The notes under the pieces are model-generated. The model was not told the DNA's origin, searched no databases, and saw nothing but the letters and a program-made list of their open reading frames with translations. Positions 28,862 to 36,535 of a stretch of 64,000 nucleotides of DNA are shown piece by piece. The stretch comes from Melioribacter sp. GTDB taxonomy: Bacteria; Bacteroidota; Ignavibacteria; Ignavibacteriales; Melioribacteraceae. The stretch's first letter is position 1, and each line of letters begins with the position of its first letter. The stretch is taken from the NCBI GenBank assembly GCA_023250955.1, contig JAHEZQ010000013.1:1-64000 (forward strand), given 5' to 3'. The position numbers and the translations under genes are program-made.

Positions 28862-28967
28862 AAAATGTTTTTTAGCACAATACCATTTTTCCGATAATAT
28901 TCCCTTTGTGATGAAAAATTTGTTCGTTAAATTCATAGCAAAAGAAATCAATAAAAGCGAGGGTTGT

Positions 28968-30029
28968 ATGATTAAAAGAATACTTTCTTTATTTGTTGTG
29001 TGCAGTTTGTTTCTTTCAGTCAATCTGAAAGCACAAAGTTTACAAGAAACTCTTTCCAAATTATCATCTACCGTTGGGGCGCAATATGTTAAACCGGTAA
29101 TTTCAGCATTTGGTTCAAATCTTAATTCAGGCTGGGTTACAAATGCACCATCTGCAAGTAAATTGGAATTTCATCTTGATGTAAAAATTATTGCTATGGG
29201 GTCATTTTTTTCTGATGATGTAAAAAACTTTGTTGAAACAGGCCAGTTCTATTTTTCTCAGGATCAAGCTTCTCAAATTCTTAATAATACGACAGGCCTC
29301 GCGCAAGGATCACCTACCTATGTTTTACTCAGATCTCAACTTCAAAATACTCCAATGAGTGTTACATTTTCCGGTCCGACAATAGTAGGTAAGAAAAATC
29401 AAGATTTAAAAATTCTTTTTCCTGGACAGACTTTTCAAGGATATAATTTACCGGCAACAACTTTCAGTATGTCTGGTGTTAGTGGATTTTTAGATGAACT
29501 TCCGGTTTTACCAACAGCGGCGGCTCAAGTTACTGTCGGTACTCTTTTCGGAACTAATTTTGCATTCCGTTATTTCCCCGATGTAGATATTAAAGATATG
29601 GGTAAATTTAGTTTTTGGGGTGTCGGCTTAATTCACAATCCGGGTGTATGGTTCTCTAATCCAATTCCGGTTGATCTTGGAGTTGGATTTTTTACACAAA
29701 AAATGAAAGTCGGAGATATGTTTGAAAGCACAGCTTCTCAGTTTGGAGTTTATGTCAGTAAAACCTTTGGAGCGATTATTTCTTTTACTCCTTATGCAGG
29801 ATTAACAATTGAATCTTCTAAAACGACTGTTTCATATAATTACCAATCCAATCAAATTGTAAACGGAACTTCAGTTCCACCCGTTAATATTGCCTTTGAA
29901 CTAGAAGGTGAAAATTCTAGTAGTGCAGTAATCGGATTTACCCTTCATCTAGCAGCAATTAATATTAATGCGGATTATAAATTGGCTAAAACTAAAACCG
30001 CAAGTGCTGGCATTTCATTCGGATTATAG
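28968..30029 (+). CDS. Exported beta-rich protein, DUF6588-like
   Basis: 353 residues from ATG 28968, preceded by GCGAGGG; the frame is open further upstream into recN but without a start signal. The signal peptide (1-24) ends LKAQ. The mature protein begins LQETLSKLSSTVGAQYVKPV and is then made of Gly-rich alternating strands to the end (DYKLAKTKTASAGISFGL), like a periplasmic or outer-membrane barrel. The opening matches my recollection of DUF6588 proteins of Bacteroidota. No function is known. A terminator follows 18 bases after the stop. Confidence 0.6.
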   Translation: MIKRILSLFVVCSLFLSVNLKAQSLQETLSKLSSTVGAQYVKPVISAFGSNLNSGWVTNAPSASKLEFHLDVKIIAMGSFFSDDVKNFVETGQFYFSQDQASQILNNTTGLAQGSPTYVLLRSQLQNTPMSVTFSGPTIVGKKNQDLKILFPGQTFQGYNLPATTFSMSGVSGFLDELPVLPTAAAQVTVGTLFGTNFAFRYFPDVDIKDMGKFSFWGVGLIHNPGVWFSNPIPVDLGVGFFTQKMKVGDMFESTASQFGVYVSKTFGAIISFTPYAGLTIESSKTTVSYNYQSNQIVNGTSVPPVNIAFELEGENSSSAVIGFTLHLAAININADYKLAKTKTASAGISFGL

Positions 30030-30047
30030 ACAAAATAATTTTCTACT

Positions 30048-30077
30048 AAAGGGGCTGAACAAGCCCCTTTTCTTTTT
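30048..30077 (+). terminator. Intrinsic terminator
   Basis: AAAGGGGCT (30048-30056) pairs with AGCCCCTTT (30062-30070), followed by TTCTTTTT. It ends the DUF6588-like gene. Confidence 0.85.
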
Positions 30078-30110
30078 GTATTTTCCTACTATGATTTTAT
30101 CGGACTCCCA

Positions 30111-31244
30111 TTGAAAGAAACTGCAATATATATTCATATTCCATTTTGTGATCACAAGTGTATCTACTGCGATTTTTACTCGATCATCTCTTATGATAAT
30201 ATTTCTTCTTACTTAAATTCACTTAAGAAGGAAATTGATTTTTACTCCGCTAAATATTCTGCAGAAAGAAAAATAATTTCCGTTTTTTTTGGCGGAGGGA
30301 CTCCATCTTTTATGGAACCTTATTATATCTCTGAAATTTTACAATACATTAAGAAAAAATTTTCTGTAAATGAGAACACGGAAATAACACTTGAGACAAA
30401 TCCCGGAACAGTAAGTTTAAAAAAGCTAGAAGAGTTTAAAAAAATTGGTATCAACAGGATCAGCGTTGGAATACAATCATTCAATGAGGATGAATTAAAA
30501 TTTCTAACCAGAATACACAACTCGCAAACTGCGATTCAAACAGTTCTCGATTCTGCTGCAGTTGGTTTTGAAAACATAAGCGTTGATTTAATTTTTAATT
30601 TACCCGGACAAACAAAAGAGAAGTGGGAAAAAAATCTTAATCAAGCTGTTGCACTTCCCATTAAACACATCTCTGCGTACAGTTTGATTTTAGAGAAAGG
30701 AACAATTCTTAATAAAATGGTTATTGATGGTAAAGTAAAAATGCAAAATGAAGATTACGATGCAGACCTTTATGAATTCACAATTGATTTTCTTACTCAA
30801 CATGGATTTGAACAATATGAAGTTTCTAACTTTGCAAAAAATGGTTATGAATGCATTCACAACAATGCATATTGGCGATACAAAGATTATCTAAGTTTTG
30901 GTACATCTGCACACTCTTTCGTAAACGGAAAACGTTGGTGGAATTATTCAGCATTGAATTTTTATAATGCGGCAATTGAATCAAAAGGGAATGCAGTGAT
31001 AGGAGAAGAAATTCTTTCCGTGAAAGAAAAATTGAACGAGTATGTTATGCTTGCGCTTCGCAGCAAAGGACTTGATTTGATCGAACTGAAAAAATATTTC
31101 GGTGAAGATTGGCTAATGAAGAACAAAAATTATTTGAATCAACTTGAACAAGAAAAATTCCTTATCAAAAAAAATGAGATGATTAAATTCACACCTAAAG
31201 GTTATGCAGTCTGCGATGAAATACTTACCAAATTTTCTTCTTAA
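30111..31244 (+). CDS. hemW: Radical SAM heme chaperone HemW
   Basis: 377-residue radical SAM protein of the HemW group, which binds and delivers heme and was long mislabelled as oxygen-independent coproporphyrinogen III oxidase. The [4Fe-4S] cluster cysteines are Cys13, Cys17 and Cys20 (CDHKCIYC), so the extra cysteine of true HemN is absent. Other marks are FFGGGTPS (near 60), the GIQSFNEDELKFLTRIH region and the HemW signature HNNAYWRYKDYLSFGTSAHSF (landmarks only). The start is TTG 30111, since the frame opens only there and begins at the first beta strand. Free-standing gene. Confidence 0.92.
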   Translation: MKETAIYIHIPFCDHKCIYCDFYSIISYDNISSYLNSLKKEIDFYSAKYSAERKIISVFFGGGTPSFMEPYYISEILQYIKKKFSVNENTEITLETNPGTVSLKKLEEFKKIGINRISVGIQSFNEDELKFLTRIHNSQTAIQTVLDSAAVGFENISVDLIFNLPGQTKEKWEKNLNQAVALPIKHISAYSLILEKGTILNKMVIDGKVKMQNEDYDADLYEFTIDFLTQHGFEQYEVSNFAKNGYECIHNNAYWRYKDYLSFGTSAHSFVNGKRWWNYSALNFYNAAIESKGNAVIGEEILSVKEKLNEYVMLALRSKGLDLIELKKYFGEDWLMKNKNYLNQLEQEKFLIKKNEMIKFTPKGYAVCDEILTKFSS

Positions 31245-31335
31245 AAAGAGTTCTTGCCTTAATTATCAAATTATTTGAGTTGCGTTTTAGTCTATTGATA
31301 GTAACTTACAATTGGAAATATTTATCGGGGTAGAC

Positions 31336-33897
31336 ATGGATAAGCATTATGTACAAAACACTATTCAAATTTTGTTGCTATTAATTTTATCAATTCTAAT
31401 TTCTTTTGCTGCACTTAATGCACAGACAAAAGAAAAATTGAGTAAATCGCAGCAATCGAATTTATCTACAGTTAAATATTCAAAATTCAACATAAATAAT
31501 ATCTCTACTTTCATTTTTAATAATGGTATAGCAGATGCAGCCCCATATCCGGGTCCCTATTCGGGATTTCAATTTCCGAATGGCTCGGGAAAAATTTGTG
31601 TAACGAATACTGGTTTTCTTTGGGCAGGAAAAGTAGATGATAAAATTTCTTCCGGAGGATCATCCTTTCGCTCAGGTTTAACACCGGGAAAAATTCTTGC
31701 AAACGGATTAGCAGAAGACTCCAATGCACCCAATGTTAGAGTTTATAGAGTGCGGAGAGATTATAAAGATGCTGATCTTCAAAAGGAAGCTGCTGATGAA
31801 GGGAAGACAACTCAAGAGATATTTTCTCAATACGAAAAAGACTGGAATGAATGGCCGGCTATTGATGGCGCACCATATGAGGATAAAAATCTAGATAGTA
31901 TATTCAATCCGCAAATTGATATTCCAGGCGTACCAGGTGCAGATCAAACTTTGTGGTTTGTTGCTAATGATCTTGATTCAAATAAAACAAAAGAACTATT
32001 CGGATCTCTTCCAATGGGAATTGAATTGCAGGTTACGATCTGGGGTTATAACCAGGAAAATTCATTAGGTAATGCTTTGTTCAAACGCTATGTAATTATT
32101 AACAAGAGCAATAAACAATTTACTGATATGCATGTGGGAATTTGGTCGGATATAGATGTTAGCGCTAGAAGAATAGATCTAGCTGGCTGTGATACTACTT
32201 TAAATCTTGGTTACATATTTGGTACCGATTCCGATGATCCCCAATATGAGGAATTCTCACCGGCAGTTGGATTTTCTTTGTTACAAGGTCCAATAGTTTC
32301 TGGAAATAGTAGTGACCAAGCAATTTTTCTTGGCAAAAAAATTAAAGGCAAAAAGAACTTAGGATTTTCGGCATTTGCTTACACAACTAACGGTAATGCT
32401 GGTTTTATGGATCCAAGATTAGGTCAGTACAGTGGAACTATTGAATTAAATAATTTACTACAAGGGAAAAGGTTAACAGGAGAGTTATGGCAAATTCCAG
32501 AGCTGATGGGAGGTGGAACAACAAAGTATCCTCTTTCCGGTGACTATTTAAGAAGAACAGGATTTTATGATGGTGTTCAAACTCCATCCAGTGACAGAAG
32601 AATGTTAATGTCTTCAGGTTCATTCAACATGGCACCTGGTGATACGCAGGAAGTTGTATTTGCTGAATTAGCCGCCGGTGCTGATGGAGGCGCTAATAAT
32701 CTAACTGCTGTTGCTCTTCTAAAATTTAATACTTATAGCTTACGAGGTGCTTATTTCTGGTCACCGCCAATTACAATTAATCAAACAAAACCTATTGTAT
32801 CAGTAACTAACTTTGATGGAGAAATACTTTTAGATTGGGGAGAAGATCTGAATCAGATAAATAAAATTGAAAGCGGGGACTCAATATATAAGTTTGAAGG
32901 TTATAACATTTACCAATTCCCAAGTGCAGATTCAAAATTTAACGAGGCTAAACTTGTTGCTACTTATGATCTTTTTAATGGTATTACTAAAATAGTCTCG
33001 TTTGATTTTAATCCATTAACACAATCATACACTACAACTATCAGATTAAACGGTTCTGATTCGGGAATAAAGAGACACATTTCAATAAAAAATGATCTCT
33101 TCCGAAACCAACCCTTAGTTAATTGGAATGAATATTATTTTGGTGTTACTCAATATTCATATTCAACATCAAATTTGGCCTTAACAAACTACCGTGAATC
33201 CAGTACTAATATATATAAGGCAATTCCCCAGCCAATACAACCGGGTTTAATCAATGAAAAAAATGTAGGTTCCGGCATCAATGTATTTCATCATGCCGGA
33301 TCATTTTCTACTTCAACCGTTACGGCAAGCGTTGTTGATCCCACAAAATTAACAAATAGCGAATATGAAATAACATTTCAGATAAAAAACAACATTCCCT
33401 TTTTTACTGTAAAAAATCTTACTACGGCAAAGACTATTCTTTTTGAGCAGACAATTCCATATCATAAAGAGGATATTCCTCTTGTTGAGGGCGTTCTTTT
33501 AAAAATATTTAACAGTACAAGCCGCCCATTTACTGCGAATGATGTTTATCGTTTTCAAACTATTGGTTCAAGCTTTGATAAAAATATTGAAGAAGAAAGC
33601 TTTGATAAAATAAATGTCTTCCCAAATCCATTTTATGGAACAACTAAAAACGAATTATTCAACTATGATAATTTTATAAATTTCACACATCTCCCTGTGC
33701 GGGCTATTTTCAGAATATTTAATATTGCGGGACAATTAGTAAGGAAGTTTGAAAAAGATTCTTCTGAAAGAATCATTAGATGGGATTTAAAAAATGATAG
33801 TGGTGTAACTTTACCCTCAGGACTCTATATCGCACATATAGAGCTTCCGGATTTCGGTAAAGTGAAAATTCTTAAAATCGCGATTATACAACAGTAA
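31336..33897 (+). CDS. Large exported protein with T9SS type A sorting domain
   Basis: 853 residues from ATG 31336, preceded by CGGGG; an in-frame TTG at 31312 lacks support. The signal peptide (about 1-30) ends LNAQ. The middle is a beta-rich region without a family I can name; it includes DTLWFVANDLD-like and VGIWSDIDVS motifs and a fibronectin-like segment (about 480-560, FDGEILLDWGED). The last 85 residues are a type IX secretion C-terminal domain: NVFPNPFYG, then RIFNIAGQLVRKF, then SGLYIAHIEL and a basic-hydrophobic end. It is therefore likely carried across the outer membrane. Similar ORFs are typical of Ignavibacteria. Confidence 0.8.
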   Translation: MDKHYVQNTIQILLLLILSILISFAALNAQTKEKLSKSQQSNLSTVKYSKFNINNISTFIFNNGIADAAPYPGPYSGFQFPNGSGKICVTNTGFLWAGKVDDKISSGGSSFRSGLTPGKILANGLAEDSNAPNVRVYRVRRDYKDADLQKEAADEGKTTQEIFSQYEKDWNEWPAIDGAPYEDKNLDSIFNPQIDIPGVPGADQTLWFVANDLDSNKTKELFGSLPMGIELQVTIWGYNQENSLGNALFKRYVIINKSNKQFTDMHVGIWSDIDVSARRIDLAGCDTTLNLGYIFGTDSDDPQYEEFSPAVGFSLLQGPIVSGNSSDQAIFLGKKIKGKKNLGFSAFAYTTNGNAGFMDPRLGQYSGTIELNNLLQGKRLTGELWQIPELMGGGTTKYPLSGDYLRRTGFYDGVQTPSSDRRMLMSSGSFNMAPGDTQEVVFAELAAGADGGANNLTAVALLKFNTYSLRGAYFWSPPITINQTKPIVSVTNFDGEILLDWGEDLNQINKIESGDSIYKFEGYNIYQFPSADSKFNEAKLVATYDLFNGITKIVSFDFNPLTQSYTTTIRLNGSDSGIKRHISIKNDLFRNQPLVNWNEYYFGVTQYSYSTSNLALTNYRESSTNIYKAIPQPIQPGLINEKNVGSGINVFHHAGSFSTSTVTASVVDPTKLTNSEYEITFQIKNNIPFFTVKNLTTAKTILFEQTIPYHKEDIPLVEGVLLKIFNSTSRPFTANDVYRFQTIGSSFDKNIEEESFDKINVFPNPFYGTTKNELFNYDNFINFTHLPVRAIFRIFNIAGQLVRKFEKDSSERIIRWDLKNDSGVTLPSGLYIAHIELPDFGKVKILKIAIIQQ

Positions 33898-33981
33898 TTT
33901 ATTTTGAGCATTATTGATAAAATTTTTTCATTTTCAATAGGAAGATTATATTATCTATTGAATAACTGAAGGAAATTAATC

Positions 33982-34713
33982 ATGTACGACAAATTCAAAG
34001 ACATAATTCCCGTATCAATACTTGCCGGAGCCATTCTACTTTCAGTAATTATATTTTCATTTGTTTGGAAATCAACAAAGAATGCCGATCAAACTATTAC
34101 CGTAACCGGCTCAGCAAAAAAAGAAATTGTTTCCGATCTAGGTATTCTTCGCGGGACATTACAATCAGCAAGTTCTGTTAGACAAAATGCTTATCAGGTT
34201 GTTCAACAGCAAATGCCTACAATCTTAAAATATTTGGAATCGCAAGGATTTAAAAAAGATCAAACTGAGGTTTTTGGTATAAATGGTTCCCCGGTTTTTG
34301 AAGTTGCAGAGAATGGTGTGCAAACGCAAAAAATATCTCATTATGTTTACAGCCAGCGCTTCGAAATAAAATCAAATGATGTAAAAAAAATAAAAGAACT
34401 TTCTGTAACACTTAGTTCGCTTGTTGAAAAAGGTTTGGATATAAATGTTGAAGCACCTGAATATCTTTACACAAAACTTGATGACTTGAAAATCGAAGTA
34501 CAAGCTGCTGCATCAAAAAACGCAATGGAACGAGCTGTTAAAATTGCAGAAGCAACCGGCAGAAGTCTTGGTCCGCTTCGTAATGCAAGAATGGGTGTCA
34601 TTCAAATTACTCCGCGCAATTCGAATATGATTTCAGATTACGGAATGAACGATGCGACATCTATCGAAAAGGAAATAACTGCCGTAGTTAGCGCATCATT
34701 TGAGATCAAGTAA
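33982..34713 (+). CDS. SIMPL (DUF541) domain protein
   Basis: 243 residues. One N-terminal transmembrane anchor (about 11-31), then a SIMPL domain (about 38-243) that would sit in the periplasm. Landmarks are ITVTGSAKKEIVSDLGILRGTL, EVFGINGSPVF, YVYSQRFEIKSND and EAPEYLYTKLDDLKIEVQAAASKNAMERA (used as landmarks only). The family is broad (BP26/OMP28-like) with no agreed biochemical role, though members form oligomeric rings. GAAGGAAA precedes the ATG. The rimP promoter begins immediately behind this gene. Confidence 0.85.
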   Translation: MYDKFKDIIPVSILAGAILLSVIIFSFVWKSTKNADQTITVTGSAKKEIVSDLGILRGTLQSASSVRQNAYQVVQQQMPTILKYLESQGFKKDQTEVFGINGSPVFEVAENGVQTQKISHYVYSQRFEIKSNDVKKIKELSVTLSSLVEKGLDINVEAPEYLYTKLDDLKIEVQAAASKNAMERAVKIAEATGRSLGPLRNARMGVIQITPRNSNMISDYGMNDATSIEKEITAVVSASFEIK

Positions 34714-34719
34714 TTCTTT

Positions 34720-34751
34720 TTTGCTATTTCAAGCTATTCTTCCTACCTTTG
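34720..34751 (+). promoter_or_regulatory. Promoter of the rimP-nusA-infB operon
   Basis: TTTG (34720-34723), 20 bases, then TACCTTTG (34744-34751), exact for TTTG-N20-TAnnTTTG. It lies just past the SIMPL stop codon and 44 bases before rimP, the first gene of the operon. Confidence 0.75.
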
Positions 34752-34762
34752 CACTGTCTATT

Positions 34763-34785
34763 TCGCCCCTCGAGGGCGATTTTTA
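34763..34785 (+). promoter_or_regulatory. Leader hairpin before rimP (terminator-like)
   Basis: TCGCCC (34763-34768) pairs with GGGCGA (34774-34779) around CTCGA and is followed by TTTTTA. Because transcription should start about 34757-34760, the hairpin would form at the very 5' end of the operon mRNA, ending about 17 bases before the rimP ATG. It could be a terminator for read-through from the SIMPL gene, an attenuator, or a 5'-end stabiliser. Confidence 0.6.
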
Positions 34786-34795
34786 TTTGTGGAAT

Positions 34796-35242
34796 ATGAA
34801 AAAACAGCAAATTTTCAACAGATTCGAAGAAATTGTTAAAGCCCAAGGCTTTGTTCTTGTTGATTTAGTCATGCGCGGAGATAACCACCTTCGTATTATC
34901 GAAGTATATATAGATAACGAAAAAGGAATCACTACAGTTGACTGTGCTAATGCAAGCCGGATATTGAACGAGGTAATCGAATCTGAAAAACTGATTGATT
35001 CTAATTACCGACTGGATGTTTCTTCACCGGGTGTTGAAAGACCGCTTAAGTTTTTAGTTCAGTATAGTAAGCATATTAACAGGAAATTTGAAATTGAATT
35101 TAAAGATATTGAAGAAATTAAAAAGTTGAATGCAAAATTAATCCGTATAGAAGCTGAAGATCTTTTCTTTACTGAAAAAAACTCAGAGTATAAAATAAAT
35201 TTTAATAACATTATAAAAGCAAAAGTATTAATTAGTTTTTGA
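34796..35242 (+). CDS. rimP: Ribosome maturation factor RimP
   Basis: 148 residues from ATG 34796; the frame extends upstream through the promoter, so the earlier start at 34700 cannot be right. RimP helps assemble the 30S subunit. The N-terminal alpha-beta domain contains GFVLVDLVMRGDNHLRIIEVYID (landmark only) and the conserved DCANASRILNE...YRLDVSSPGVERPLK segment that marks the family. The C-terminal SH3-like barrel (about 82-148) ends the protein. First gene of the rimP-nusA-infB operon; the nusA ATG follows 17 bases after the stop. Confidence 0.92.
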   Translation: MKKQQIFNRFEEIVKAQGFVLVDLVMRGDNHLRIIEVYIDNEKGITTVDCANASRILNEVIESEKLIDSNYRLDVSSPGVERPLKFLVQYSKHINRKFEIEFKDIEEIKKLNAKLIRIEAEDLFFTEKNSEYKINFNNIIKAKVLISF

Positions 35243-35258
35243 TCACACAGGAGTAAAA

Positions 35259-36506
35259 ATGAACACCGAGATAGTAGAATCCTTTGCTCAGATGGTCCGA
35301 GAGAAAAGTCTCGACAAAGATGTTCTTGCAGGAATCATTGAAGAAATTTTTGGAATTATGGTTAAGAAAAAATATGGACTGGAAGCTAAGTATGATGTTG
35401 TTGTGAATATGGATAAAGGCGATATAGAAATATTTCTTGAAAGAACAATTGTTGACACAGTTAATGATCCCGGAACCGAAATAAGCATTAATGAAGTTAA
35501 TGAAAAGGGAAATGCAGATGATCTTGAAGTTGGAGAAGACTTTGTTGAAAAGATCGAATTAAAAGAATTTGGAAGAAGATTAATAAATCTTGCACGCCAA
35601 AGTTTAAACCAAAAAATCCGAGAAATCGAAAAAGAATTGGTTTATAATGAATACAGCGAAATGCTCGGCGAGATTGTTGTCGGAGATATTTATCAGGTTA
35701 GAAGAAACGATGTTCTTATTAATCACAATAAGAATGAACTAATCCTACCGCGTAACGAACAAATTCCAAGAGAGAAATACAGAAAAGGTGATACTATTCG
35801 TGCGGTCATTAAAGATGTTAGAAAAACTCCGAACGGACCGCTTATTGTAATATCACGAGGTGATAATCTTTTCTTAAGAAGATTATTTGAAATCGAAATC
35901 CCGGAAATCTATGACGGAGTAATTGAGATAAAAGGAATTGCACGCGAACCGGGTGAAAGAGCAAAAGTTGCAGTTGAATCAAATGATGCCCGAATAGATG
36001 CGGTTGGAGCTTGCGTCGGAATGAAAGGTGTTCGTATTCATGCAATCGTACGTGAGTTGAACAATGAAAATATTGATGTAATTAATTATACGGATGACTC
36101 AATTGTATTTATTCAAAGATGTCTTGCACCGGCTAAACTAAAGCAAATCGAAATTGATGAAGAAGCTAAAAAATGTATTGTTACAGCGGATAGCGATCAA
36201 GTATCATTAATTGTTGGCCGTAACGGTGTTAACATCCGGCTTGCAATTAAACTCAGCGGTTATGAGATCGAAGTAATCAGACAAGAAAAACCATTTGAAG
36301 AATATGATGAAGATATTGAACTTGTTGAATTAAGAGAAGAATTGGGATCGGAAGTTGTTGATCTCTTGATTAATAACAGATTAGATACTGCACTTGAAGT
36401 CCTTGGTGCCGGTATTGAAAAGTTAAAAGAGATTGAAGGCGTTGACGAAGAAAAGGCTAAACAAATAATTGAAATTCTCGAAAATCAATTTGAAGAAGAA
36501 GAATAA
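35259..36506 (+). CDS. nusA: Transcription termination/antitermination factor NusA
   Basis: 415 residues. An N-terminal RNA-polymerase-binding domain (about 1-130) is followed by an S1 domain (about 135-200, GEIVVGDIYQVRRND). The first KH domain (about 230-300) has GACVGMKGVRIHAIVREL and the second (about 305-365) has IVGRNGVNIRLAIKLSG. A short acidic C-terminal helix-hairpin-helix-like tail (about 370-415) replaces the longer AR repeats of enterobacteria. GGAG lies before the ATG. It modulates pausing, termination and rRNA antitermination. Second gene of the operon. Confidence 0.96.
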   Translation: MNTEIVESFAQMVREKSLDKDVLAGIIEEIFGIMVKKKYGLEAKYDVVVNMDKGDIEIFLERTIVDTVNDPGTEISINEVNEKGNADDLEVGEDFVEKIELKEFGRRLINLARQSLNQKIREIEKELVYNEYSEMLGEIVVGDIYQVRRNDVLINHNKNELILPRNEQIPREKYRKGDTIRAVIKDVRKTPNGPLIVISRGDNLFLRRLFEIEIPEIYDGVIEIKGIAREPGERAKVAVESNDARIDAVGACVGMKGVRIHAIVRELNNENIDVINYTDDSIVFIQRCLAPAKLKQIEIDEEAKKCIVTADSDQVSLIVGRNGVNIRLAIKLSGYEIEVIRQEKPFEEYDEDIELVELREELGSEVVDLLINNRLDTALEVLGAGIEKLKEIEGVDEEKAKQIIEILENQFEEEE

Positions 36507-36535
36507 ACAATTACACAAATACAGGTAATTACAAA

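Noticed and set aside
28797-28967. N-terminal extension of the DUF6588-like protein into recN
   Set aside because: The signal peptide and GAGGG site fix the start at 28968; the extension overlaps recN and reads like non-coding frame.
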